A stretch of DNA of 64,000 bases, taken from contig NC_054749.1 of NCBI RefSeq assembly GCF_018143015.1, forward strand, positions 34,268,000 to 34,331,999, given 5' to 3'. Below are positions 11,099 through 22,986 of the stretch, in pieces. This stretch comes from Lytechinus variegatus. Taxonomy: Eukaryota; Echinodermata; Echinoidea; Temnopleuroida; Toxopneustidae. The notes under the pieces are model-generated. The model did no database searches. It saw only the letters and a list, made by a program, of their open reading frames with translations, and was not told the origin of the DNA. The first letter of the stretch is position 1. Every line of letters begins with the position of its first letter. The position numbers and the translations under genes are program-made.

Positions 11099-12162
11099 CG
11101 GATTCCCCCAAGTCACTAACCCGGCTAATGGTTAAAATTTCGGCTTCATGATATTATGAATATCCTCCCTTTCGAAAAAAGGAGGATAATTGCATTTTTA
11201 ACAATTTTCCAAATTTCCTTTTCAAATAGTTAGCTTATAAAGCGTCTTATTCACGATGTTTTCCGGGGATTTTGCATTATGTTGTACTATCTTTGGGAAA
11301 CACTTTCATCGTCCTGAATATTGCAATTAAAAGTCGTATGCAAAATGTACGAAATGCTCCTTAGTTCACACCACACCGAATCTCACAACCATCATCCGTC
11401 CAACCTCAACAACTTTTATGCTCATTTCCTCTTACCATCAATAGCAGCCCCACCCCCTTCATCAACCAAGGAACTCTGCTAACCATGGTAACTTCAAACG
11501 AAACAAATTTCATAAAGATGGTAAGTCGAGTTCACTATAATTTCACTATTTCACTGCTTATTCTCCTACATCAGTGGGAATAGAATAAACTGACATTCGT
11601 TTCGAATCTGGATGTACCATCGCCATACAAGAGTATTCCAAGAGTTTGAGTGAGGTGGTGAATCTATTGATGCGTTCAATTTATTTGATGTGTGTGGAAA
11701 TCACCCGAGGAAATAGAAAATGTAAAGAAATCTTCCAGAGTTTACCTGTGTTGTGCGTTCAGTCACACCGTGAGTTGTGCATCAGAAGCAGGACAAGAAG
11801 GGGAAGATCGACGTGTAATGACAAAGATAGGATGAGAAAGAATGAAATATAACAAGATAGATAAAGGAAGATGATTAGATGGTTATATAGGCAAAATTGT
11901 TTAGTTCTACTTAAAATAACAAACTTCGCAATGTTGCCATTCATATTTGCTCTTATCAAGTATTGGCTCCAAACTTTCTTCTCCGACCCAACTAGGTCGA
12001 TCTTGTTTTTGAGGAAAGTATTTTATTCTGTAGTAGACATGGTAGAACAGTAAATTCAATATCTTATTCATATAACCGATTTCATTGATAATCAGGTGGT
12101 CCAATTACATTCGATCCACGAATCAGTTATGCTACTTAGTTATGCCTTTTTGAGTGAATTGA
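11099..12162. other. no gene seen
   Basis: Downstream flank of the NACHT gene. Short frames only. Confidence 0.4.
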
Positions 12163-12168
12163 TTTATT
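12163..12168 (-). terminator. poly(A) signal of the DEATH-TM-NACHT gene
   Basis: AATAAA on the minus strand about 80 nt downstream of the stop at 12249. It suggests the gene ends here rather than continuing into LRR exons. Confidence 0.5.
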
Positions 12169-12248
12169 CACTCGATCAAGATTGTATCAAATCAGGCGTT
12201 CCTAGTTCCCTTAGCAATAACCATTAAAAATGGGAAGGTTACCCAAAT

Positions 12249-14910
12249 TCAGTTCTTGTCCAACCTGCCGACGATGCCATAAAAAGCAGATGGTGGTTCA
12301 TACGATTGTACGTAAAAGCGTCCTCCCGGCGTCACTCTTTTGACTACTTTCTTTTGGATATGCATAAGGTAGCAAGATGCGAAATACCCTTGGGCAAACT
12401 TATTGAAAAACTCTGTGGTGTAGACCTTTCGTCGAGGCATTCTGTTTCGGTAATAGTTGTGCTCTGGAATGTTGGTGAGGAACCCGATTTCACTACCCAA
12501 TCTGAATATTGTGTCGTTTTCGAATTCTTCGACAGTGAACACAGTTTTCTCCTTGGGAGTCTCGTCCGTTTGTACCCGAAACCCTTCGTATGCTGGTTTT
12601 CCCAAATTAACCTTTAAAAAGTCGAAATCAACAAGGTCTGCTGCCCTTCTGTTGTCTTTCCTTTTATTTATGTATTGTTCGTACATGTATTCTATGATAT
12701 GATTGAACACGTCAGAGACCTTATAGGACTCCACCAGGAAGTCTTCGTTCTTTGAGAGCTCGCAAAACATGGTCAAAAATAGGGGGTACCTTGCCATGTA
12801 AGACACGTTTTTCATACTACAATTGGAGTAATCATAATCACAGGTTATGGTCTCTGGTTCCTGCAATAGTCGGTCTGCTGATTCAAGGTACTCCTCACCA
12901 AACAACCATGCCAGAAGCTTATCGGATTTCGTCTCGTTGTGACCAAAGAAATTCTTCACAAATGCTACCACGTTTAAATCATTGAATCCTGTCAATTCGA
13001 TGTGAGTATAGTCAGGGATATTGTCAAAGTCTGCTTTTCGCCATGGCCTACAAGTGACCAATACAATCGTGTCCCTGAATGATTTATATCTGAGAATATC
13101 AAAGATCCCTCCTTTTGTAATTTCCTTTAAACTTCCATCCACATACTCGTCGTATCCATCAAAGATAATGACAGCATTCTCTGGATGCCGGCTGAGATAG
13201 TTGTTGATCAAGTCAGCTGTTATAGTATCATGCCGTTCTGTCGGTACCAGATCTTGGTTCAAGATCTCCTGGCCAAGACTGTTTTTAGGGTCTACCAACC
13301 GTATCTGAAGAAGGATTACGATAGGAGTGCATCTGATGGAGAATCCCCACAAACACCTACTCCAATCACGAGCTATTTTACAAGACAATGTTGTCTTACC
13401 GGTCCCTGCGTCGCCTGTGACGAGAACCCTTCTTGCAACTTTGCCGCTCTTTGCTTTCAGGTCGAAAAGCTCTGAATGGGAAATAGGTTTCCGTACCAAT
13501 TCGTTTCCTTTGTTGAAGTCATGATCTAAGAGATTTAAATTGATGTACAAGTCATCAAGCCTTAAAATACTGGAGGAGTTCCATGGAACAGTCTTCAAGT
13601 CGCAAACGCTTGACTCGTAGTAACTGATAAGATGCCCCCGAAGTTCTTTTATCTCCACTGGCAGGAAAAGTATATTCAAACAGGAAACAGACCATAATAT
13701 AATACTAGCGATAGGGACAAAGAACACACTAGCGTAGACCATGTGGACAAGAACCTTTTTCGTGGCTATGGACATTGTAGAGGCATATTCATCTGTGTGT
13801 TGCTCTTGTGCAATAAATTCACCTGCACAAAAAGAACAAATGCAAATGAGTATGTAACGTTTGTGTATTGACAATACCAATAGAAAGATAAATGTATGCT
13901 ACAAAATATTCAGTACACAAACCAGGTTATCTTGAAAATCTCTTGCAATTTGTCTCTATTTGACCGCTAATGAAAAAAAAGAAAGCGTTAACAGAAATAT
14001 TGAATTCCGGGACTTAATATTTAACCAATGGAACGCATCTGGCAGTCTCGCCTGCGATACGCGATGCAATATAACAGCCATAGCAGCAATGCTTACTTGG
14101 AAAATAACTAGGATGAATAATTATTCACAAAAACACCATTCATGTAGTTCGATAACTCTAAATGACAATTGACCTTGATATTGTGATCTGAAACTCAGTC
14201 TTAAAATGGTCAACAATGCCTTGATCTCCCTTGTGTCCACAATTCCATGAACTTGACCCATGGCACTTCCCAAGGTATAATGGTATTTAAAAAATACTTA
14301 TTTAAAAACTTAATTTCAAAATACTTAATTTAAAAACTTTTTAAGATTTCAGTGTTGCGCCTATATAGTGTCGTTATGCTATGTACAGGCGAGACAAAAC
14401 CATATCGTAATGCTATTTCTATAGAAATTGGAATCGGGTGAACTTGCCTACAGGGAATTGAATACCGAAAAATAAGTGAACAAAGAAAAAATAGTAAAAT
14501 AATAATAATCATGCTAATGAAAATATTGATAATAACAAGAAGAATAAGAATAGTAATACTGATAATAATATTGATGATAATAATGATAATAATAATAATG
14601 GTGATAATAAATAATAAACAAAATGACTTCTTATAAAAGTACCTTGCTGGAGTCTGTCGGCGAGATCTCCGAGACCAGCATCTGAGAGGCTGCTCACCAA
14701 TACTGTTCTCTGATCCTTGGTGAATCGCGTTTTCCTCCTCCAACAATACAACAACTCCATGGTTCCAGAGAATGACCATGTCATACGATTACGTAACTGG
14801 TAAAACTGGACCTTGTGATAAGGGAAGCCTAAATACTGACCAAGTCGGCCTATTTCCATTCCAACCTCCTCTGCGATTGCCTGAAGTTCAATATCTGTTA
14901 AAACGTCCAT
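12249..14910 (-). CDS. DEATH - transmembrane - NACHT protein (NLR-like, no LRR)
   Basis: Exons 14910-14643 and 13822-12249 join with matching phase 1 (CAAG|GTACTT donor, TTTTTGTGCAG acceptor) into 613 residues. Residues 4-88 look like a death-fold domain, the adaptor-binding fold of apoptosis and innate immunity. A strong hydrophobic stretch at 113-143 looks like a real membrane segment. NACHT: spacer 145-222, Walker A GDAGTGKTT (226-234), Walker B AVIIFDGYDEY (306-316), sensor-1 VTCRPWR (about 345-351). A helical region at about 570-613 resembles the post-NACHT part of invertebrate NLRs, then the frame stops with no LRR. Start: ATG 14910 has a good Kozak context (GCAGCGATGG). An alternative N terminus uses a 17-nt exon 15006-14990 across a 54-nt intron and stays in frame. 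ATP-dependent assembly is known for NACHT proteins; membrane attachment is inferred. Confidence 0.85.
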
Positions 14911-14935
14911 CGCTGCAACGTTCAGGGTATAATCA

Positions 14936-14989
14936 CTGCAGATGATCAATGTAAAGGGGCACCATGGACGGGTGTATCTACTTCCTTAC
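14936..14989 (-). other. possible 54-nt intron upstream of the DEATH exon
   Basis: AAAAG|GTAAGG donor and ATCTGCAG|TG acceptor. Splicing joins ATG AAG GTT TGC AAA AG to T GAT TAT and reads in frame into the death domain, adding 14 residues. The length is near the lower limit for animal introns. Confidence 0.35.
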
Positions 14990-15006
14990 CTTTTGCAAAC
15001 CTTCAT

Positions 15007-16222
15007 CTCTCAGTAGTTGTCTAGAGCAAATTGTGTCCGAATTTCGGAGATGGGCTATTAATCGGGGTCTTAATTTCCCCTATGTTGCAAATCTGCCAAA
15101 AGACCTCCATGTAAAACTGAAGTGACGGGACAATTCACGAATACGATGGCTAAAAGACCAATAATCCAAACAGAAACTAGACTAAGGGATGCCAGATAGC
15201 AACTACACATTATTTACTTCGGTTTGTGATTATCTACAGCAAGTGCAGGGCGATACCTTGTTCATTTTTTGTTTTGTAGTTCATGAAGTATGCGACAGCT
15301 CGATACGGAAAGACTTCAATAGCCGCGTGAAAAATGCTGAACAGATTCGATGAGGTTCAGTGAACTTGAGAAAATGATAATAACACTTTATTTACTCATG
15401 AAAAGAACATTCACCTTTGGCCATGAATTATGATGAATATAATAACCGCATGGAAAATATGTGCCGAGGCACATTAGGATCCCCCTTGCTTTTCATACGG
15501 TGTACGCAATGGTGTCGGCATTACAAGTATTGAAACACACGTTTGATGAAAATGACAATAAGTGAATCATATTCACGTATACAGAGTAGAAAAAAATCTC
15601 AAATAGTGCAGTTTAAATTGTATATATATATATATATATATTGATAATAAACTCGATTCGCAAGCTATTGAAGAACCTGGTTCACAAGATATGCTTTTCA
15701 AGGTGTCCTTTATAAACATACAGCTGTTGAGTTAACTATGTTATCATACTGTATCAAATTGTTATATTTCCAATGTAAGTTTAATTGTGATTGTGATGGT
15801 GATTGAGATATTGAAAAAAATGTACTTATGTTGCTCTTATTGTGGAAATAAATGAAATAAAAAAAGTGATCGGCATAATATATTTTTGCCTCGATGAATC
15901 ACATTTTTTGATAGCAAACAAGAAAACTCTTTTTATCAAGTTTAAGAAAGGTACATGTAAAGGATTCGGGGGATTCCAACCGAAAAAAAATATGATTTCA
16001 GTAATAACATTGACTTTTAAACATTTCTGTGTGCGAATACTCTTAGATCACTAGTACCGGTACCATTCCAGCAATATATTGGCATTCCGGTAATCATGGT
16101 AATGTCTCAGCCAGAAAAAAAATGTGGGGAAAAGGTTTCCTTTCTCGCAACATTTTTTGGCGTAACACACCGGCAACAGTCAGTGACGGGAGATTTCCTA
16201 CTTGAATATTATGAACAATCAC
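15007..16222. other. no gene seen
   Basis: 5' flank of the NACHT gene, AT-rich. (TA)n at about 15626-15643 is the only distinct repeat. Confidence 0.45.
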
Positions 16223-16472
16223 TTACTACACAGCAAAAACTGTGGTATTAACCGGTGTACATAGAGGACCACATCAGTTATTTTGGTACCGGTGTTAAAT
16301 TGGTGGTGTAAGTTTTACACCTATAGGTGTTATTACAACACAGTTTGTTACATTTGCACTCTTTGGTGTTATGTTTAATCTCTAGGGTGTAATTTTAACA
16401 CCTCAGGGTGTGGTCCTCTATTAACACTAATTGGTGTCAGTTTTAACACCGCAGTTTTTACAGTGTAGTACT
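16223..16472. mobile_element. MITE, TACACTGTAAAAA-type ends
   Basis: Ends TACTACACAGCAAAAACTG and CAGTTTTTACAGTGTAGTA are inverted copies. The interior is made of repeated GGTGTTA / TAACACC words on both strands. Shares terminal sequence with the elements at 18507 and 42049. Confidence 0.8.
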
Positions 16473-17801
16473 TGCTCTCTATCTCTGCACCCCCCCCCCC
16501 ACACACACACACACACTCACCCCAAAGCGACAGACCATCATGTAACAACGCCTTATTATTATTTTTCTTTACTTCCATCCATTAGACAACGATTTGGTGC
16601 AAGGAGCGCTCTATCACCAAGAATATTGTCGAGTTATGGAAACATCGGAAGAAACAACAGCAACAAAACAACAGTAATAAAAGAAATGATCTGCACAAAA
16701 CAAAAGGAATGATGATTATGGAAGTTTTATTCATTGTCGGTTTTAGTTTTATTTCCAATGTCAAAATATAACGAAAATACATTAGTTAAAATGCATTTAT
16801 CGTGCTTTTTAAATATTTTTTTAAAGTGAATATTGGTCGTTAGAGCAAAATAAAACAAAATAAGTATTTAATATCTATAGTCATCATATCAGATTATGAT
16901 CAGTCAAAACAATTCGTACTAAAAAAAATTAAGCCAACAAAATTTAATGTCGTTTTAATTCAACCACTGAATACGAGAACACATTCATAATCATGATAAT
17001 CAACTCGTGATAAAAAAAAAACATGCAAAGGATTTTTTTCTGGTTACCTTTGCGAGGTTGAATGGAGTTCACCTTTTACCTTGTATTGACTTGCTTTTTT
17101 ATGTATATTTTTATATTCTGTTTGACATTCTGTATGAATGTGAGAAACATTAAGTTATCGTCATGATCCTAGTTATGTTGTAATCAATCGACTCCATAAG
17201 TTGAATACTTACCATGCTTACCGCGCTGTACGTGTAAGCTCTTTGTAAAATCAATCAAAGCCTAAAAATGCCATTCCTTTTTTAACCACCGATTTTTTTT
17301 TATCCGGGTACTTAGAAGGGAGGTGAACTTTTAATGGTAATTCTAAATTGGTAACTATCTAAAAATGAGTTTGAAAAAAGATCAAATGATCACATGTTCG
17401 AGTGAATCAATTCATGAAAAAAAAATTATTTTCGAAGAAACTGCGCAATTTCTGAGAACGAGCAAACTAAGCAAGGCATAGGCCACCTAGTGATTTTTTT
17501 GTTAACATCCCATTAGAAAACGTTCTCAATACTCTCAGGGTGCATAATCATCGTATAGATATATGTATGTATATATATATATATATATATTTCTTAATCA
17601 AGAACTATTTATGCGCTATCCTCGAGGTTTGAATCTGTAAACGCCGTTTGCACAAAGAATATGTTTTAAAATGATCGACAATTCGGAAAATAAAACGAAG
17701 TCCCAAAGAAGTGTAACTAAATGGTCAAAAATCAATTAATTTGATTTGGGGATTGATATTGTTCAAACTATGAGCGGCAAGGGGAAATTGATAATCACTA
17801 T
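16473..17801. other. no gene; simple repeats
   Basis: C-run plus (AC)n at 16490-16517 and (TA)n at about 17568-17590. No coding signal up to the 3' end of gene A. Confidence 0.45.
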
Positions 17802-19690
17802 CTACGTATCTTTCTCTGACGTCACAATTACACCTGGTAAACTATTACTATCCAAGTCTTCACTCTCCGAGGTCTTTTTCGATGACGATGCCTTGTTGTC
17901 ATTCTCCTGCTCCTCTTCTTCCTCGTCTTCCGGAATGGCACTCATATTGATAGAACCTTGGAGGCTCATACTAGTTCGGCTTACTGATCTAGGGACGATG
18001 TTGGCCGTATCTGATGTCGTATCCTCGTTCACTTCACTGCCACTGAAGATTTAAAGAAAGGTAATGTCAGATAGCTGCACAAAAAAAAAATTGGTGTTGT
18101 CAGAAAGAAGATTGATGAAGGTATACAGTACATGATGAACTAAATAATGAAGATGAATAGACATGAGATAATATTTATTTAGACAGAAGAGGTTTGTTTC
18201 CTTTGTCTTAATTTCCAATTGTTCGTATGCTTTTAGTGGACCCCAATCATTATCATGTGAGCCAAAAACTTACCTAAATATGGCGTACCGCGTAAAATTT
18301 ATTTTATAAAAAAATTGAGAGCGATCAAGGCGAGTCCGCAAAAAATGGATTTTGACACATTTACCCTTCTCTCTTTAATTTCCTTTTTTCTTGATCTTGA
18401 AGAAATGGGAGAGGGCAAGAGCTCTCAAAGCCGCCCCTTACTCCATTGCATATATTTGTTATTTTGCCTTGTTTTTCTAAAAGTTCTACTGTGTGCCAAT
18501 AGGGGCCTACACTCTAAAAAAATATGTGCTTAGCACTTACAGTGCTTGTATAGGGATAGTGACTGCACTACAAGAGCTGATTTTCTAGTTCAAATTTAAA
18601 CTAGAAAATCAGCACTCGTAGTGCAGTCACTATACAAGCACTGTAAGTGCTGAATTAGCACATCATTTTTTACAGTGTAGATTAAATAGGTAGTTTTCGC
18701 ATTTACTAAAGGGGAAACTCACTACAACAACTTGATTCCCTTGGAAAGATAACTAAAATCACAATGGGGAGCTGAAAGGCTTTTGACTAAAGTTGGTCAA
18801 CAGGCAGAGCAGATCATACGAAGATTGGCACCGGACGAACAATTGCAAATAAGTCGTTGTCTAGAGTCGAGAGATTCCGATGCTGTCCCGTTCCCCCAAC
18901 TTTCAACAAAAGACTTTTAGCTCTCCATTGTTACTTGACTTGCATTTATAAAGGAATTGATGGGTTGTAAAGAATTTTCCGGAGTAAATGCAAAAAAGTC
19001 CGGAAAAGTGTGAGACATGAACATGACTAAGTACTACCTTTCTTCATATGAACTTGTCTCCTCCCTCTCCTCCTTCTCGTTCCTGCTCTTCTTTGGCCTG
19101 TTCGGTTTGCTTGACATTGGTCTCATCGGAAGATCCTGAGCTGTACCTTTCGTCTGAATCCCTTTCCCACCACTTTTATCGGCTTCAAGATCAGTCTTTG
19201 CCTTCTTCTTTTCTCTCCTCTTTTCTTTCATCTTGGCGTGCTTGAGCCGTATGTATGCGAAGATGATGACTCCTACGACGAGTCCGACCCCACCGCAGAT
19301 GAGACCGATACCAGCCTGTCCAGCTCTACTGTTCACCCAGTGGGACGTGATTCCCACAAGAAGTCCAATTCCGACCATCGCTAAAGCCATGATGCCGACA
19401 CACGTGTGAAGATACTTCCAGGATGTTGATCGTACCGTTTCCTTCGGCTTCTCAGGGGCAGGTCCCAAGTCTATGCCAATATCACGTGCCTCTGCACCCC
19501 TCATTGCCAGACCTGCACTCTGAGGGCGGGGTGTCGTTGGTCGAGCCAAGGATCTGGGGTAGAACTCCGGTCGACTCGGGTCGTAGTATCCATATTTAAT
19601 ACGCTTCATTTTCTCTTTTTCCTCACGTCTAGCTGCGGCGAGATTCATGGCCCGCTGGGCTCGTACTCCTCTATACTCGTGTTTTCCCAT
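17802..19690 (-). CDS. two-TM hairpin protein, family member A (acidic tail, no PPxY)
   Basis: Exon 1 19690-19038 and exon 2 18042-17802 join in phase 2 (GAAAG|GTAGTA donor, AAATCTTCAG acceptor) to give 297 residues. The N terminus (1-90) is basic and Arg/Lys-rich. TM1 is about 93-117 and TM2 about 123-148, separated by a short turn with GITSHWVNSRAGQAG, which fits the motif G-x8-W-x5-G-x2-G shared with B-E. A long Lys/Arg/Glu-rich stretch follows, then a Ser/Glu-rich exon-2 tail (EDEEEEEQEND). It lacks the Pro-rich PPPSY tail of B-E, so it is the divergent end member. The intron (995 nt) carries the MITE at 18507-18680. Function unknown. Both termini are predicted on the same side of the membrane. 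Confidence 0.75.
18507..18680. mobile_element. palindromic MITE in the intron of gene A
   Basis: Ends CTACACTCTAAAAAA / TTTTTTACAGTGTAG. The arms (GTGCTTAGCACTTACAGTGC, GTGACTGCACTACAAGAGC, AAAATCAG) are almost perfectly mirrored around TTCAAATTTAAA. Confidence 0.9.
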
Positions 19691-19989
19691 TTTGTTTGTA
19701 CAGCTCCAAAAAAATGAAGAAAAAAAAACTCTGTTTAAGAAGTCACAGTTTCCAGGTTTCAGGAAATGATGGTCCTCAGAGTTTATTGTGAGATCATTCG
19801 GTTGACACGAAGTTTATTTCATAACTATTAATATGAATGTTTTGGAAATCCAGGGTTGATCAGCATGTATCTCCAAGATATGGTCTTCCGTCATGTCCAC
19901 CTGCAAATGAGTAAAAGAATAATAAACAAAAACGAAGTTCGTTGACATTTTACACTCTCCTGAGCACTCTATCTTCGATGTTGTTGAAC

Positions 19990-20372
19990 TGACATTCATC
20001 ATCGTAGATCGTCGTCATCATCATCACCACCACTACCATGATCATCATCATCACCATCACCACCGCCATCATCTTCACCATAATCACCACAACCATCATC
20101 ATCACCATCACCACAATCACCATCATCATCATTACCACCAATACCATGAACACCACCACCACCAGCACAACCATAATATTTATCCTTATCATCACCACCA
20201 CAATCATCAAAACCAATACCACCACCATCATCACCATCAACAATATAATCATCATCATCATCACAACTATATCACCACCAACACCACCAACAACACTGTT
20301 TCTACCATCATCACCACCACTATCATCATCAGCAGCATCGTCCTCCTCCTCCTCATCATCATCATTTATAAC
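19990..20372. repeat. imperfect CAT/CAC trinucleotide microsatellite
   Basis: About 380 bp of ATC/ACC triplets with scattered substitutions. The open frames through it (poly-Met/Val or poly-Ile/Thr) are artefacts of the repeat. Confidence 0.9.
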
Positions 20373-22298
20373 ACCACATCCATTCACTATCTATCCACAT
20401 GTATGTGTTTTTATATTATGCCCGGCCCCCATGTAAAACAGTATTTTAATTACTGATGGGGCGTTCCTACCATGGAGCTATTACAGTGTTTTATGGCTCC
20501 TTGATCCTATACTATAAAAAGTAAGTGAATAAATATAAAATGAATAAATAAATTACTACCAGTGCCACCACAGACTATCATTACCAAAAAAATCATTTCA
20601 TAGTTTACACTCCCAAGTTAACATATAACATTTATATTGAGAACAGATGAGATAAGTATACAAACATACGACTTTTATACACGAATTTTCGCATACATGA
20701 TTGTAAATGGAGATATGATAAGAAATATTTGTTGAAATCGTACTCTAATTAGGCAAAACAATAATTAGGTCAACTTACCATAAAGCAGCGGATCCAATGA
20801 CGAAAAACTTGTGTTTTTGGTTAAAATGCTTCTATCACCATTGCGCTATTGATGTACATGTACAATGTGTCGTATAATCCAACCCTGTATAATCATAGTT
20901 CAAATGCTAACTTGAAAGTCGTCCACTAAGTACTTTTGGTTAGAAGTTTCTCGGAGAGAATATACTCGATCGGAAGGGGTTCCACCCTACTCTTATTTTT
21001 TTACTGAGTAAATTCGTCTTGTGGATGACGACTTAAAAACGCAACGAGGTTGCAAAACGATAACTTGTCGTACACGTACAGTATATACACTTATTGCGGT
21101 AAACGGGGCGGTAGGTCTTTTCGGGTAGAAGGGCGATCTTACTGATTTTGCTAACAATGTCTTATTGGGATGGCAATCGATATTTTAATTCCTTTGTTAC
21201 GTCATCTGGAAAGTGCTCTAAGAATAGATCACAAATCGATATTGGAAAGTGTACCGTAAGATCGATATTTAACCTCGATTGGATTGTAGAAATTAAATCA
21301 TTTAAGTAATCTCTTTTTTATTTAAACAAGGCGATTTAAAAAAAACAAGATCAAATTATATTATTTTTATAAATGTTTATTACATTTTTTATTCAAAATT
21401 AGTACAATTTTTTAGGGGAATCAGCCAAAGTCTAGAACGTAACAAAATTGATTTAACATACATGTATATAAAGTTTATGAATAATTAACAACCACTGCTC
21501 TAAATACACTTCATTATTTTTTTTTAAGAATAATGTTATTCAGCAATATTACAAAATAATGATAAATAGGCAATTAAAAATACATACGACAGTAATTGCA
21601 GGTAGACCCTAATTTTTTTTTCATACATGCAAGATATGATAATATAATAATAGTGACTTCTTATATATAGCGCACGAGTCTTTCCTTTAGGCGCTCGTAA
21701 AATTGAGCTATATATCATCATCATGATCACTTCATTCGGTGTAATGGAAAAATAAATGCTTTACATAAAATCAATAATGATAATCTGACAAACAAGTAAT
21801 ATATGCTTCCTTTAGGTTGTTTTTCTATTTGTTTTATTATTTTTATTATTATTTGCATTGTTATGGAAAGAGTAAAGTAAAGTATAGCAGCTACAACATT
21901 TTTGTTTATTTATATATATCAAAATTACAAAACAAAATATGAACTGATTACCTTTTTACTTGAATTGTTTAACGATTTAGTGATCCTTCCCTGGATCAGT
22001 CTTTTATGGATGGAAAGAAACACATGGAAAATAAATAACTATACATGAGGAATAACATACAACTTGAATTTCAGCCGGTATATTGATAGGTCTGAACTTG
22101 AAGTTGATTTGTTCCCGCATATTTCTTACCCGTTTGATTCCAATGTTAAGCGTATTTATCAACCCAAGTCGAACTCCGTAAAACATTAAACGTAAAGACA
22201 TCCATTGGTTAACAGGATAAATGGTGAGTCAAGTATCCCTTGATCATATTCGTCAACCCCGTCGTCAAAATGATCATGAATTGAATAATCTGTAGGCA
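20373..22298. other. no gene seen
   Basis: Intergenic AT-rich DNA between genes A and B. TTATATATAGCGCACGAG at about 21660 resembles a retroposon 3' tail. No supported coding sequence. Confidence 0.45.
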
Positions 22299-22541
22299 TA
22301 TATCGTCGGCCTTATGCCAAAAGGGCCTTAACTGCTTTTGGCCATTCCGAGATAATGGCGTTTAAAGGTTTTGGCATCTCTAATAATCAAAAGTTTGTGG
22401 TCGTTTTTTTGCTTTTGAAGCCAATTTCGATAAACGTGTTAAGTTATTAAGTTTTACATGAAATGTGTTAAATTTATTATAAAATATTCAGAACCCCTAA
22501 AATCGGGTTAAGGCCCTTTTGGCATAAGGCCGACGATATGT
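22299..22541. mobile_element. MITE with about 33-bp inverted ends
   Basis: ATATCGTCGGCCTTATGCCA continuing into AAAGGGCCTTAAC on the left, with a near-perfect inverted copy on the right (GTTAAGGCCCTTTTGGCATA, then AGGCCGACGATAT). The 170-bp interior is unrelated and non-coding. Confidence 0.9.
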
Positions 22542-22705
22542 ACCTTGGGTTTTAAACATACTGCATATTTAAGAGTCTGAAATAATGACTATAGATTCAC
22601 CCATGTATCATGGTCGCTTCTTACCAGGATGTTGATTCTAGTCTCCACTTTAAATTATTTGATTTGATTTTTTATGTTATTTGTGTTTGTGTTGTCTGAC
22701 GAATA

Positions 22706-22933
22706 GATTTCAAGTCCGGTATTGGCGTTCGTGTTGGAAGCACAATTTGGATTGCTTCCTCTAGCTCCAAAACCTTTTCTGAGTTTGTAAAACTTAACCA
22801 GATCACATAATTGACATCTCAACAACTAGTGATTGACTTTTCAGGACCATCTTCATTTTATGTTTGGTGTTATAATCATGTAAAGATTGACCTAACACCA
22901 ACACCAAAGGTCAACACTGAACTTGAAATCACC
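22706..22933. mobile_element. dispersed inverted-end element, copy 1
   Basis: Starts GATTTCAAGTCCGG and ends GAACTTGAAATC. The interior ATGTTTGGTGTTATAA and CCTAACACCAACACC recur, inverted, in the copy at 51968-52210. Confidence 0.7.
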
Positions 22934-22986
22934 CCCTGTCGTCGACTCTTAATATCGGCACATTAAAACCAGGGAACTCCGTAACC

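Noticed and set aside
13185-13524. Plus-strand frames opposite the NACHT exon
   Set aside because: Shadows of the minus-strand coding exon with its P-loop and Walker B.
19950-20436. Met/Val-rich and Ile/Thr-rich frames
   Set aside because: CAT/CAC microsatellite translation.
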